Assembly: GCA_019635415.1 (NCBI GenBank)
Contig: JAHBZN010000001.1
Coordinates: forward strand, 248,001 to 312,000
From: Ramlibacter sp.
GTDB lineage: Bacteria; Pseudomonadota; Gammaproteobacteria; Burkholderiales; Burkholderiaceae_C
Reading direction: 5' to 3'
Length of the DNA stretch: 64,000 nucleotides
Under the pieces are notes generated by a model. The model ran no database searches and was not told where the DNA came from. It saw nothing but the letters and a program-made list of their open reading frames with translations. Both the position numbers and the translations under genes were made by a program. Each line of letters opens with the position of its first letter. The stretch's first letter is position 1. Of this stretch, positions 43,070 through 51,657 are shown one piece after another.

Positions 43070-43104
43070 GAGGGTTAGCCGAAAGGCTAGCCCTCTTTCT
43101 TTTT
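43070..43104. terminator. strong bidirectional terminator after tRNA-Arg
   Basis: GAGGGTTAGCC (43070-43080) and GGCTAGCCCTC (43085-43095) form an 11-bp stem with one G-U pair and a GAAA tetraloop, extended by two A-T pairs and followed by TTTCTTTTT. The stop codon and last codons of the convergent DUF2177 gene lie inside the 3' arm and T tract. Confidence 0.9.
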
Positions 43105-43497
43105 CCGGTCCGCGACCCAGCCTCCTGCGGCGGCCGAGAGGGCGCCCGCGGCAGTGCCCCAGGCCACGTCGAGCAGCGAGAGCCCCACGGGCCAATCCCT
43201 CAATATCGCCAGGTTGGTCAAATCGTAGGTCGAGTAGGCGAAAAAGCCGAACAGGGCGCCCCGTACCGCCGCCGTCTGCGTGTGGCGCCCCTGGCCCGGC
43301 CTGACGGCAAAGATCACCAGTCCCACCGGATAAATCAGGTAAAAGCCCAGCGCGGGTGCCATCCGGGGCTGGGACGCCATCAGGTGCCCGAGGCCCTGCT
43401 GGTACCAGGCGCTGGCGATGCCCAGCAACCACACCATGTCCGCCAGGAACAGGGTGGAGGCAACGGCGAGGTAGATCAGTGGCCATCGACGGGGCAT
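43087..43497 (-). CDS. DUF2177 family membrane protein
   Basis: The 136-residue protein has four hydrophobic segments (about 6-26, 50-66, 80-97 and 108-128) with the DUF2177-like ATSTLFLADMVWL, LGFYLIYPVGLVIFAV and RGALFGFFAYSTYDLTNLA motifs (first quoted loosely: ASTLFLADMVWL). Function is unknown. The C-terminal DRKKKEG codons are also the T-rich part of the tRNA terminator. It diverges from greB. Confidence 0.85.
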   Translation of the reverse strand: MPRRWPLIYLAVASTLFLADMVWLLGIASAWYQQGLGHLMASQPRMAPALGFYLIYPVGLVIFAVRPGQGRHTQTAAVRGALFGFFAYSTYDLTNLAILRDWPVGLSLLDVAWGTAAGALSAAAGGWVADRKKKEG

Positions 43498-43559
43498 TGT
43501 GCGGCTCCTTGCCGCGCCATGTTAACCCCCGCATCGCGCCTTCCCCTATGCTTGGTGCC

Positions 43560-44120
43560 ATGAGCAAGGCTTTCACCCGCGAGACGGATGCGGACGATGA
43601 CGATGACGTGGCTTTGCCGGCGCTGCCGGCAGGTGGCAGGAACTACATGACCCCGCAGGGCTACGCGAGGCTGCGGGCTGAGCTGATGGACCTGATTGAC
43701 AACGAGCGGCCGAAAGTGGTCGAAGTCGTGCACTGGGCCGCCAGCAATGGAGACCGGTCCGAGAACGGCGACTACCTGTATGGCAAGAAGCGCCTGAGGG
43801 AGATCGATCGCCGGATCCGCTTCCTCACCAAGCGGCTTGAAATTGCTGAAGTGACTGACCCCACCGTTCACCATGGTCACGACCAGATTTTCTTTGGCGC
43901 CACCGTCACCTACGAAGACGACCTGGGGGCCGTGCGTACGGTGACCATCATGGGGATTGACGAAGCCGACAGCGCGCAGGGGCAGGTGAGCTGGATCGCT
44001 CCCGTCGCCCGCGCCCTGCTGAAGGCGCGTGAGGGCGATGTGGTCAAGCTGGTTACTCCCGCAGGCACGCGCGAGCTGGAGGTGCTGGAGGTGCGCTACC
44101 CCTCGCCCGGGGGAGGCTGA
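43560..44120 (+). CDS. greB: transcription elongation factor GreB
   Basis: The 186-residue Gre factor rescues backtracked RNA polymerase by stimulating transcript cleavage. After an acidic N-terminal extension (DADDDDDVALP) comes the coiled coil with the tip acidic residues in ASNGDRSENGDYLYGKKRLREIDRRI near 65-90, and the C-terminal FKBP-like domain (GVDEADSAQG-type, here GIDEADSAQGQVSW). YLYGKKRLREIDRR is typical of GreB. The ATG at 43560 was chosen; an ATG at 43548 is possible. Its stop is two bases from convergent spoT. Confidence 0.93.
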   Translation: MSKAFTRETDADDDDDVALPALPAGGRNYMTPQGYARLRAELMDLIDNERPKVVEVVHWAASNGDRSENGDYLYGKKRLREIDRRIRFLTKRLEIAEVTDPTVHHGHDQIFFGATVTYEDDLGAVRTVTIMGIDEADSAQGQVSWIAPVARALLKAREGDVVKLVTPAGTRELEVLEVRYPSPGGG

Positions 44121-44122
44121 GA

Positions 44123-46387
44123 TCAGCTCGCTGAATTGGCGGGACGGGTGCGCCGCGCCCGCAGCACGGAAGGCGTGCGCTTGAGGTTGCGCAGCACCGC
44201 GCTCAGGTGGGTGCGGTCTCGCACGGCGATCACGAAGCGCAGGTCGGTGGCGTCCTGTGCCGCGTCTTCACCCATGTCCACGTGGGTGATGTCCGCCTCG
44301 GCCGCGGCCAGGGCTGCAGCCACCCGGGCCAGCACGCCCTTGCCATTGGCCACCGTGACGACCACGCTGGTGGCAAAGGCCCGCACAGGGTCGTCGGACC
44401 ATTCCACGGCAATGAAGCGTTCGCTGTCCTTGTGCTGCAGGCGTTTGGCAACGGCACAGTCGGTGGCGTGCACCACCAGTCCTTCACCGCGCCCCAGGTA
44501 GCCCACGATCTCGTCTCCGGGAATTGGCCGGCAGCATGGCGCGTACTGCACGGACGCGTTTTCGCTGCCATCGAGCGACACCACCCCCTGGGACACTGTT
44601 TCGTGGGCGGAATAGCGCTCGCGCGTGATCAGCAGCGCGTCCGGCCTCTCACCGCTTTCGGCCAGCAGGGTCATGAGCCGCTTGGCCACGATACTGGCAA
44701 TGCGCTTGCCCAGGCCCAGGTCGGTCAACAGTTCGGCCTGGGTGCGGTTGCCGGTAAAGCGCAGGAGCTTTTCCCAGAGCGCATGGTGGGCTTCATCGTC
44801 GTCAGGCAGTTTTTCCATGCCTTCCGCCCGCAGCGCCTGCGTCAGAAGCTTGTGTCCCAGTTCCTGGGACTCGGCATGCGCCAGGGTCTTGAGGTGGTGG
44901 CGGATCTTGGACCGCGCGCGCCCGGTCCGCACGAATCCGAGCCAGGCCGGGTTGGGTGTGGAAACCGGTGCCGTGACCACCTCGACGATGTCGCCATTCT
45001 TGAGCTCGGTGCGCAGAGGCACCTGTTCGCCGTTGATGCGCCCGGCGATGGTGTGGTCGCCCACGTCACTATGGATGGCGTAGGCAAAGTCCACCAGGGT
45101 GGCCCCGCGCGGCAAGGCCATGATCTGGCTTTTCGGCGTGAACACATAGACCGCGTCCGGAAACAAGTCGATCTTGACGTGATCCCAGAACTCGGCCGCA
45201 TCCCGTGTTTCATGCTGGATGTCCAGCAGCGACTGGAGCCATTGGGTCCCCATGCCATTGCCGCCCGCGCCGCTTGGATCGCGGGCCTTGTACAGCCAAT
45301 GGGCGGCTACGCCGGACTCGGCCACCACGTGCATGGCCTCGGTCCGCATCTGGAATTCCACATTCACCCCCGAAGGGCCCACCAGCGTGGTGTGCAGCGA
45401 CTGGTAGCCATTGAGCTTGGGGATGGCGATGTGGTCCTTGAACCGGCCGGGCACGGGCTTGTACATCTGGTGCAGGATGCCCAGCGCGGTGTAGCAGGCC
45501 GTGATGTCGGGCACGATCACGCGAAAGCCGTAGATGTCGGTGACCTGCGCAAAGCTCAGGTGCTTCTCGTCCATCTTGCGGTAGATGGAATACAGCGTCT
45601 TCTCGCGCCCCGCGATGCGCACCTCCATGCCGGCGGCTCCAAAGGCGGCCTCCACTTCCCGCTGCACCTTCTGGATCAGGTCGCGCCGACGGCTGCGGGC
45701 CTTGGTCACGGCCTTGGTCAGCGTCTGGTAGCGCCACGGGCGCAGATGCCGGAAGGCCAGTTCCTGCAGCTCGCGGTAGGTCTGGTTCAGCCCCAGACGG
45801 TGCGCGATGGGGGCGTAGATTTCGAGCGTTTCGGACGAGATGCGCGCCCACTTTTCGCGCGCCACGTCATCCAGCGTGCGCATGTTGTGGGTGCGGTCCG
45901 CGAGCTTGATCAGGATCACGCGCACATCCCGCGCCATGGCCAGCAGCATCTTGCGGAACGATTCGGCCTGGCTTTCTTCGCGGGTATTGAATTGCAGCTT
46001 GTCGAGTTTGGTCAACCCGTCCACAAGCTCTGCCACCGGGGCGCCGAAGCGCTCGATCAGCTCAGGCTTGGTGACCCCGCAATCCTCGATCGCGTCGTGC
46101 AGCAGTGCCGCCATCAGGGCCTGCGCGTCAAGTTTCCATTCGGCGCACTGCGCCGCCACCGCGATCGGATGCGTGATGTAAGGTTCGCCGCTGTTGCGGA
46201 TCTGGCCGAGATGGGCCTCGTCGGCGAAACGGTAGGCCTTGCGTACCTGCTCCACGTCGGCGGCTTCGAGGTAGTCCAGCCCGGCGGTGAGCGTGGCGAA
46301 GCTGGCCGCCGCCGCGTTGGCTGCTGCCGGGCTGGGCAAGGCCGCAGGCTTGCGCTTGCCGGGTGAGGGTTGGAGCACTGCGCTCAT
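44123..46387 (-). CDS. spoT: bifunctional (p)ppGpp synthetase/hydrolase
   Basis: The 754-residue RelA/SpoT protein has an intact HD hydrolase domain (LMAALLHDAIEDCG near 92, LADRTHNMRTL near 160), synthetase domain (TDIYGFRVIV and HIAIPKLNGYQSLHTTLVGP near 330), TGS (DAVYVFTPKSQIMALPRG near 410), Zn/helical and ACT domains. With both centres intact it should make and degrade the stringent-response alarmone. It lies downstream of gmk and rpoZ, as in E. coli, with a terminator between. Confidence 0.96.
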   Translation of the reverse strand: MSAVLQPSPGKRKPAALPSPAAANAAAASFATLTAGLDYLEAADVEQVRKAYRFADEAHLGQIRNSGEPYITHPIAVAAQCAEWKLDAQALMAALLHDAIEDCGVTKPELIERFGAPVAELVDGLTKLDKLQFNTREESQAESFRKMLLAMARDVRVILIKLADRTHNMRTLDDVAREKWARISSETLEIYAPIAHRLGLNQTYRELQELAFRHLRPWRYQTLTKAVTKARSRRRDLIQKVQREVEAAFGAAGMEVRIAGREKTLYSIYRKMDEKHLSFAQVTDIYGFRVIVPDITACYTALGILHQMYKPVPGRFKDHIAIPKLNGYQSLHTTLVGPSGVNVEFQMRTEAMHVVAESGVAAHWLYKARDPSGAGGNGMGTQWLQSLLDIQHETRDAAEFWDHVKIDLFPDAVYVFTPKSQIMALPRGATLVDFAYAIHSDVGDHTIAGRINGEQVPLRTELKNGDIVEVVTAPVSTPNPAWLGFVRTGRARSKIRHHLKTLAHAESQELGHKLLTQALRAEGMEKLPDDDEAHHALWEKLLRFTGNRTQAELLTDLGLGKRIASIVAKRLMTLLAESGERPDALLITRERYSAHETVSQGVVSLDGSENASVQYAPCCRPIPGDEIVGYLGRGEGLVVHATDCAVAKRLQHKDSERFIAVEWSDDPVRAFATSVVVTVANGKGVLARVAAALAAAEADITHVDMGEDAAQDATDLRFVIAVRDRTHLSAVLRNLKRTPSVLRARRTRPANSAS

Positions 46388-46431
46388 GCCTCAAATGGTA
46401 ACGTGCACAAGCTCGAAGCGGGCCAACCAAC

Positions 46432-46461
46432 AAAAAAGCACCGCCTGGCGGTGCTTTTTTT
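46432..46461. terminator. bidirectional terminator between rpoZ and spoT
   Basis: GCACCGC (46438-46444) and GCGGTGC (46448-46454) form a 7-bp stem around CTG, flanked by six A on one side and seven T on the other. It terminates rpoZ transcription on the minus strand and implies that spoT needs read-through or a promoter in the 45 bases after it. Confidence 0.85.
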
Positions 46462-46484
46462 CGGGATCTGCGGTTCGGCAGGGA

Positions 46485-46688
46485 TCAGCCGGGTACTTTC
46501 TTCAGCATCTCGAGGCCGATCTTGCCTTCGGCGATCTCACGCAAGGCGGTCACGCCCGGCTTGTTCTTGCTCTCGATCTTGGCGGCGTGGCCCTGGCTCA
46601 GCATGCGGGCGCGGTAGGTGGCCGCCAGCACCAGCTGGAAGCGGTTGGGAATCTGCACGAGGCAATCTTCAACGGTGATGCGGGCCAT
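46485..46688 (-). CDS. rpoZ: DNA-directed RNA polymerase subunit omega
   Basis: The 67-residue omega subunit begins [24 protein letters not shown] (in part) and includes [32 protein letters not shown], the conserved body contacting beta'. It helps assembly of RNA polymerase and forms a ppGpp-binding site. It lies 22 bases after gmk. Confidence 0.97.
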   Translation of the reverse strand: MARITVEDCLVQIPNRFQLVLAATYRARMLSQGHAAKIESKNKPGVTALREIAEGKIGLEMLKKVPG

Positions 46689-46710
46689 GAATTACTCCGG
46701 TGTCTGTCAG

Positions 46711-47331
46711 TCAGGCGATGTCGAGGGCTTTGAAGGTGTCGGCCCGGGCCCGGCGTTGCGCCGCATATTTGAGCCTCTGGGCATGAACTATCGCTTTCAG
46801 GTCAAACAAAGCGCGTTCAAATAACTCATTGATTATAACGAAGTCGAATTCCCTGGCTTGGGCCAGTTCCAGTGCGGCATTGCTCAGGCGCAGTTCGATC
46901 ACGTCGGCTGCGTCTTCGCCGCGGCGCTCGAGGCGGGAGCGCAGTTCCTCCCAACTGGGCGGGAGGATGAAGATCAGCACGGCGTTGGCAAACACCTTCT
47001 TGATCTGCAAGGCGCCCTGGAAATCGATCTCCAGGATCACATCGGCGCCTTGCGCGATCCGGTCTTCGATGGATTTTTTCGAGGTGCCGTAGCGCTGGCC
47101 ATGCACATGCGCCCACTCGACGAAGGCCTCGCCCAGCACCATGGCGTCGAATTCCTGCTGCGATACAAAAAAGTACTCGCGTCCATGCTTTTCCTGGCCC
47201 CGGGGAGGGCGCGTGGTGTGCGACACCGAGGGCAGCACGCGCGCGTCCAGCTCCATCAGCGCCTTCACCAGGCTCGACTTGCCGGCCCCGCTCGGGGCGG
47301 CGACGACAAACAAGTTACCGGGGTAGTCCAC
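46711..47331 (-). CDS. gmk: guanylate kinase
   Basis: The 206-residue enzyme converts GMP to GDP. It has the P-loop [15 protein letters not shown] near 8-22, the GMP-binding [21 protein letters not shown] near 36-56, [10 protein letters not shown] near 82 and [14 protein letters not shown] near 98. Standard length. It is followed by rpoZ and preceded by yicC after 24 bases. Confidence 0.97.
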   Translation of the reverse strand: MDYPGNLFVVAAPSGAGKSSLVKALMELDARVLPSVSHTTRPPRGQEKHGREYFFVSQQEFDAMVLGEAFVEWAHVHGQRYGTSKKSIEDRIAQGADVILEIDFQGALQIKKVFANAVLIFILPPSWEELRSRLERRGEDAADVIELRLSNAALELAQAREFDFVIINELFERALFDLKAIVHAQRLKYAAQRRARADTFKALDIA

Positions 47332-47355
47332 TCAAATTCCTTGTCACGGGGGCAC

Positions 47356-48279
47356 TCATTCGATGTTCTGCACCTGCTCACGCATCTGCTCGATCAGGAC
47401 CTTCATGTCCACGGAAATGCGCGTGAGTTCCAGTGCGGCTGATTTGGAGCCTAAAGTATTCGCTTCTCGGTGCAGCTCCTGGATCAGGAAGTCCAGTCGC
47501 TTGCCGACCTCGCCTCCCTTGCCGACCAGCCGCTCGATTTCGTCGAGGTGAGAGCCCAGGCGCGTGAGCTCTTCGGCCACGTCGATGCGGATGGCAAACG
47601 CCGTGGCTTCGGTCAGCGCGCGGTCCTGTGCGGCCTCGGGCAGCGGCGCGCCGCCACCCTGGCCCAGGGTCATGGCTTCGCGCCAGCGCTCGAGAAACCG
47701 ATTGCGCTGCTGTTCCACCAGCTGGGGCACGAGTGGCCCGGCCTGGCTGGCCAGCGCCCGCAGCTGGCCGAGGTGCCCCTTGAGCATGGCCGCCAGCCGC
47801 GCTCCTTCGCGCTCCCGGGAGGCTAGCAGGTCCTTGAGCGCAGCCTGCGCCAGGGCCGGCAACTCGCTGCCCAAGTCGCTGTCGGCGGCCTGATCCCCCG
47901 CAGACAGGCGGATCACGTCGGCCACACTCAGGCCCCTCGCCTCGGGCAGCCAGCTGCGGACCTGATCCTGCAGGGCGTTCAGTCGCTGCAGCAATTTCGG
48001 CGAAGGCTCCGCAACGCTGGCCGCCGCCGTGTTGTCGATCGACGCCCGGACCTCCACCTTGCCGCGCTTGAGCTTCGCGGTGAGCAGTTCGCGCAGCGCG
48101 GGCTCATGCATCCGCAGCTCTTCGGGCAGCCGGAAGGTCAGGTCCAGAAAGCGGCTGTTGACCGAACGGATTTCCAGCCCGAGCCGGGTCGCGGCCGACG
48201 CCTTGGCGTCCGGGCCGGCGCTGGTTTGCGCGGCGCCGCGCTGAGCGCTCGCATAGCCGGTCATGCTGTAAACTGGCAT
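47356..48279 (-). CDS. YicC family endoribonuclease
   Basis: The 307-residue protein begins MPVYSMTGYASAQRG, the family's hallmark N-terminus, has EIRSVNSRFLDLTFRLPEELR near 55 and ends with the conserved KLDFLIQELHREANTLGSKS near 270 (KRLDFLIQE here). YicC is an oligomeric RNase that promotes small-RNA decay in E. coli. The upstream in-frame start at 48351 was rejected because it lacks family similarity. It diverges from the kinase gene by 80 bases. Confidence 0.93.
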   Translation of the reverse strand: MPVYSMTGYASAQRGAAQTSAGPDAKASAATRLGLEIRSVNSRFLDLTFRLPEELRMHEPALRELLTAKLKRGKVEVRASIDNTAAASVAEPSPKLLQRLNALQDQVRSWLPEARGLSVADVIRLSAGDQAADSDLGSELPALAQAALKDLLASREREGARLAAMLKGHLGQLRALASQAGPLVPQLVEQQRNRFLERWREAMTLGQGGGAPLPEAAQDRALTEATAFAIRIDVAEELTRLGSHLDEIERLVGKGGEVGKRLDFLIQELHREANTLGSKSAALELTRISVDMKVLIEQMREQVQNIE

Positions 48280-48359
48280 CGGATATATCCAGAGAGTCGG
48301 TGGGAAGCTGCGGAGAATAACCGGGTTCCCTTCGAGACAAGGGCCCCTCATTCGAAATT

Positions 48360-49367
48360 ATGTCAAAGGTCAAACCCGCACCGTTGCCGCCTGACACCGT
48401 GATAGGGGGCTATCGCGTGGTGAGAAAGCTGTCTTCGGGTGGCTTCGGGGTTGTGTACCTGGCGGTCGACAATGAAGGCCAGCAAGTGGCCGTCAAGGAG
48501 TATCTGCCTTCTTCGCTGGCCTCGCGCGCGCCAGGTGAGCTGCTGCCGCAGGTGCAGCCAGAAAAACTCTCGTTGTACCGCCTCGGTCTCAAGAGCTTCT
48601 TTGAAGAAGGCCGCTCGCTCGCACAGATTTCGCACGCCTCGGTGGTGAGCGTGCTGAACTTCTTCCGCGAAAACGAAACCGTCTACATGGTGATGAACTA
48701 CCTGGAGGGCGCCACCCTGCAGGACTTCATCATCACCGCGCGCGAGCTGAAAAAGCAGAAGGTGTTCCGCGAGTCCACCATCCGCAGCCTGTTCGACGAA
48801 ATCCTGCGCGGTCTGCGCATCGTGCACCAGCACAAGATGCTGCACCTGGACATCAAGCCGGCCAACATCTTCATCACCGACGACAACAAGGCCGTGATGA
48901 TCGACTTCGGGGCTGCGCGCGAAGTGCTGTCCAAGGAAGGCAACTTCATCCGCCCCATGTACACGCCCGGCTTCGCCGCGCCCGAGATGTACCGGCGCGA
49001 CTCATCCATGGGCCCGTGGACCGACATCTATGCCATTGGCGCCTGCATCTACGCCTGCATGCAGGGCTATCCACCCAACGACGCGCCCCAGCGCCTCGAG
49101 AAAGACCGCCTGGCGCTGGCGCTTTCGCGGTTGCGCGGCGTCTACTCCGACAACCTGATCGAGGTCGTCGAGTGGTGCATGTCGCTGGATCCGCTGTCGC
49201 GGCCGCAATCGGTGTTTGCGCTGCAAAAGGAACTCAGCCGTGAAGGCGAGAGACGGTACACCAAGCTGTCGGTCGGCGAGAAAATGCGCCTTCAGTTCGA
49301 CAACATGGTGACCGACACCAAGAAGAACGTGAAACGTGCCACGGGCTTTGGAGCCAAACTCAAGTGA
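48360..49367 (+). CDS. Ser/Thr protein kinase (Hanks type, non-RD)
   Basis: The 335-residue kinase has the glycine loop KLSSGGFGVVYLA near 23, catalytic Lys in VAVKEYLP near 45, the catalytic loop MLHLDIKPANIF near 160 (HLD replaces the usual HRD), DFG-type MIDFGAA near 179 and the APE-like FAAPEMY near 204. There is no membrane segment or PASTA domain. Eight bases separate it from a PP2C phosphatase gene, so they form a reversible phosphorylation pair. The non-RD loop suggests regulation other than by activation-loop phosphorylation. Confidence 0.92.
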   Translation: MSKVKPAPLPPDTVIGGYRVVRKLSSGGFGVVYLAVDNEGQQVAVKEYLPSSLASRAPGELLPQVQPEKLSLYRLGLKSFFEEGRSLAQISHASVVSVLNFFRENETVYMVMNYLEGATLQDFIITARELKKQKVFRESTIRSLFDEILRGLRIVHQHKMLHLDIKPANIFITDDNKAVMIDFGAAREVLSKEGNFIRPMYTPGFAAPEMYRRDSSMGPWTDIYAIGACIYACMQGYPPNDAPQRLEKDRLALALSRLRGVYSDNLIEVVEWCMSLDPLSRPQSVFALQKELSREGERRYTKLSVGEKMRLQFDNMVTDTKKNVKRATGFGAKLK

Positions 49368-49374
49368 GGCCCCT

Positions 49375-50277
49375 ATGAAATTTTCGGTTTTCCAGATCAG
49401 CCGCAAGGGCGGACGTGAAAAAAACGAAGACCGCATGGGCTATTGCTACACGCGGGAATCGGGCTTGTTCGTGCTGGCCGACGGCATGGGCGGACACCCT
49501 GAGGGCGAGGTCGCTGCCCAGCTGGCTCTGCAGACCATCTCGGCGCTGTACCAGAAGGAGGCCCGGCCCATCGTCAAGGACGTGACGGAGTTCCTCTCGT
49601 CGGCGCTCATGGCCGCCCATCACCAGATCATCCGCTATGCCAGCGAGAAAGGCATGCTCGACACGCCGCGCACCACCCTGGTGGCGGCAATCGTGCAGGG
49701 CACCAGCGCGATCTGGGTCCATTGCGGCGATTCGCGCCTGTATGTCGTGCGCGACGGCGAGCTGCTGACGCGTACCCGGGACCACTCCTACCTTGAGCAG
49801 CAAAGTGCTGGCGTGATCCGGCTGGACCGCATCAACCGCAACATCCTGTTCACCTGCCTGGGCTCGCCGACCAAGCCGGTGTTTGATGTCACCGGACCGG
49901 TCACGCTGCAGCAGGGTGACAAGATCCTGTTGTGCTCCGATGGCCTGTGGGGCACGCTGAACGATTCCGACATCGTGCGCCACCTGTCCACACAGTCGGT
50001 GTCCGATGCGGTTCCGGAGCTGGTGGAGATGGCCCTGCGCAACGGGGGCGAGCACTCCGACAACGTGACCGTGATCGCGCTCGAGTGGGAAACCCCCGAC
50101 GCCTTCGAATCGACCCGCGGCATTTCCACCGACAGCATCAGCGACGGCGTGTTCGCCTCCACCATCCAGGCCGGTGTACTGGAAACCATGGTGGACGACC
50201 TGGATGACGCCGCCATCGAGCGCTCGATCGCCGAGATCAACGAAGCCATACGGCGCTCTGCCGCCCGAAAGACCTGA
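49375..50277 (+). CDS. PP2C-type serine/threonine phosphatase
   Basis: The 300-residue protein has PP2C motifs: the [10 protein letters not shown] metal-binding Asp near 14, [16 protein letters not shown] near 36, [17 protein letters not shown] near 113, [13 protein letters not shown] near 180 and [12 protein letters not shown] near 231. A C-terminal acidic extension of about 55 residues follows. It should reverse phosphorylation by the adjacent kinase. It is two bases from rph, so housekeeping RNA processing may be co-transcribed. Confidence 0.93.
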   Translation: MKFSVFQISRKGGREKNEDRMGYCYTRESGLFVLADGMGGHPEGEVAAQLALQTISALYQKEARPIVKDVTEFLSSALMAAHHQIIRYASEKGMLDTPRTTLVAAIVQGTSAIWVHCGDSRLYVVRDGELLTRTRDHSYLEQQSAGVIRLDRINRNILFTCLGSPTKPVFDVTGPVTLQQGDKILLCSDGLWGTLNDSDIVRHLSTQSVSDAVPELVEMALRNGGEHSDNVTVIALEWETPDAFESTRGISTDSISDGVFASTIQAGVLETMVDDLDDAAIERSIAEINEAIRRSAARKT

Positions 50278-50279
50278 CC

Positions 50280-51008
50280 ATGAGTGAGTTTCAACGCAGC
50301 GGCGCGCGCGCCGCTGACCAGTTGCGCCCTGTGCGCATCACCCGGGGCTTCACCATCCACGCCGAAGGGTCGGTCCTGATCGAGTTCGGCCAGACCCGCG
50401 TGCTGTGCACCGCTTCCGTCGAGGAAAAGGTGCCCGGCCACAAGAAGGGCAGTGGCGAGGGCTGGGTCACCGCCGAATACGGCATGCTGCCGCGCGCCAC
50501 GCACACGCGGGGCGACCGCGAGGCCGCCCGCGGCAAGCAAAGCGGCCGCACCCAGGAGATCCAGCGCCTGATCGGCCGCTCCATGCGCGCGGTGTTCGAC
50601 CTGAAGAAGCTCGGCGAGCGCACCATCCACCTCGATTGCGACGTGCTGCAGGCCGATGGCGGCACGCGCACCGCGGCCATCACAGGGGCCTTCGTGGCGG
50701 CTCAGGATGCGGTGAGCCGGCTGCTGGCCGACGGCCGCCTCGCGGCCTCGCCCATCCTCGGGCCGGTGGCTGCGATTTCGGTTGGCATCGTGCAGGGCAC
50801 GCCGTTGCTGGATCTGGAGTACACCGAGGACTCGGCCTGCGATACCGACATGAATGTGGTCATGACCGGGGCCGGGCATTTTGTGGAAGTCCAGGGCACG
50901 GCCGAGGGCGCGGCCTTCACGCGGACCGAAATGGACGCGCTGCTCGGGCTGGCCGACAAGGGCATCCGCGAACTGGTGCTGCTGCAGCAGAAATCGCTGC
51001 AAAATTGA
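50280..51008 (+). CDS. rph: ribonuclease PH
   Basis: The 242-residue phosphorolytic 3'-5' exoribonuclease trims tRNA precursors. Visible segments are [22 protein letters not shown] near 17, [17 protein letters not shown] near 60, [20 protein letters not shown] near 82 and [18 protein letters not shown] near 120. Intact C-terminus. Its last four codons and stop fall inside a copy of the 50-bp repeat. Confidence 0.96.
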   Translation: MSEFQRSGARAADQLRPVRITRGFTIHAEGSVLIEFGQTRVLCTASVEEKVPGHKKGSGEGWVTAEYGMLPRATHTRGDREAARGKQSGRTQEIQRLIGRSMRAVFDLKKLGERTIHLDCDVLQADGGTRTAAITGAFVAAQDAVSRLLADGRLAASPILGPVAAISVGIVQGTPLLDLEYTEDSACDTDMNVVMTGAGHFVEVQGTAEGAAFTRTEMDALLGLADKGIRELVLLQQKSLQN

Positions 51009-51043
51009 TAGCGTAAAGTGGCCGCCCGAAAAGGGCTACAGCC
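50994..51043 (+). repeat. 50-bp repeat copy 7, spanning the rph stop codon
   Basis: It starts TCGCTGCAAAATTGATAGC, contains GTGGCC at positions 25-30 and ends AAGGGCTACAGCC, matching copy 2 at its hairpin and 3' block. It provides the last codons and TGA of rph and most of the rph-rdgB gap. It is sense-oriented but in another frame. Confidence 0.7.
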
Positions 51044-51050
51044 TGATTTG

Positions 51051-51650
51051 ATGAAAATTGTTCTCGCCTCACACAACGCCGGCAAGCTGGCGGAGCTGCA
51101 AGCCATGCTGGCGCCGCTCTCGGTCACGCTGGTGCGGCAGGGCGACCTGGGCATCGCCGAGGCGGACGAACCCTTTCGCACCTTTGTCGAGAATGCGTTG
51201 GCCAAGGCGCGCCACGCCTCGCGCCTGAGCGGGCTGCCCGCGCTGGCCGACGACGCGGGTTTGTGCGTGGACGCGTTTGGCGGCCTGCCGGGCGTGGACA
51301 CGGCTTTTTATGCCACCCAGTTCGGCTATGAAAAAAGCGATGCCAACAACGTCCGTGCGCTGCTCGAGCAGTTGCAGGGGCACGCGCAGCGCCGCGCGGC
51401 GCTGGTCAGCACGCTGGTGGCCGTGCGTTCGGCCGAAGACCCGGAGCCCCTGATCGCGTCGGGCCGCGTGGTGGGCGAGATTGCCCTGGCGCCCGTGGGC
51501 GAGAAGGGCTTCGGCTTTGACCCGGTGATGTACATCCCGGAATTTGGCAAGACCTTTGCCCAGTTGCCGGTCGAGACCAAGAACGCCCACAGCCACCGCG
51601 GCGCCGCCGCGAAGCAGATGCTGGCGCTGATGCGCGCCCAATGGCTCTGA
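51051..51650 (+). CDS. rdgB: RdgB/HAM1 family non-canonical purine NTP pyrophosphatase
   Basis: The 199-residue enzyme hydrolyses dITP and XTP, keeping deaminated purines out of DNA. It begins MKIVLASHNAGKLAELQ, has ALADDAGLCVDAFGG near 65 and EKGFGFDPVMYIPE near 147. A GTG 33 bases upstream is inside the repeat and gives an N-terminus unlike the family, so the ATG at 51051 was chosen. Confidence 0.95.
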   Translation: MKIVLASHNAGKLAELQAMLAPLSVTLVRQGDLGIAEADEPFRTFVENALAKARHASRLSGLPALADDAGLCVDAFGGLPGVDTAFYATQFGYEKSDANNVRALLEQLQGHAQRRAALVSTLVAVRSAEDPEPLIASGRVVGEIALAPVGEKGFGFDPVMYIPEFGKTFAQLPVETKNAHSHRGAAAKQMLALMRAQWL

Positions 51651-51657
51651 CGCCGCC

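Noticed and set aside
44207..46366. 719-codon open frame antisense to spoT
   Set aside because: High GC content leaves antisense frames open; spoT shows all expected domains on the other strand, and the shadow is His/Gly/Gln-rich without structure.
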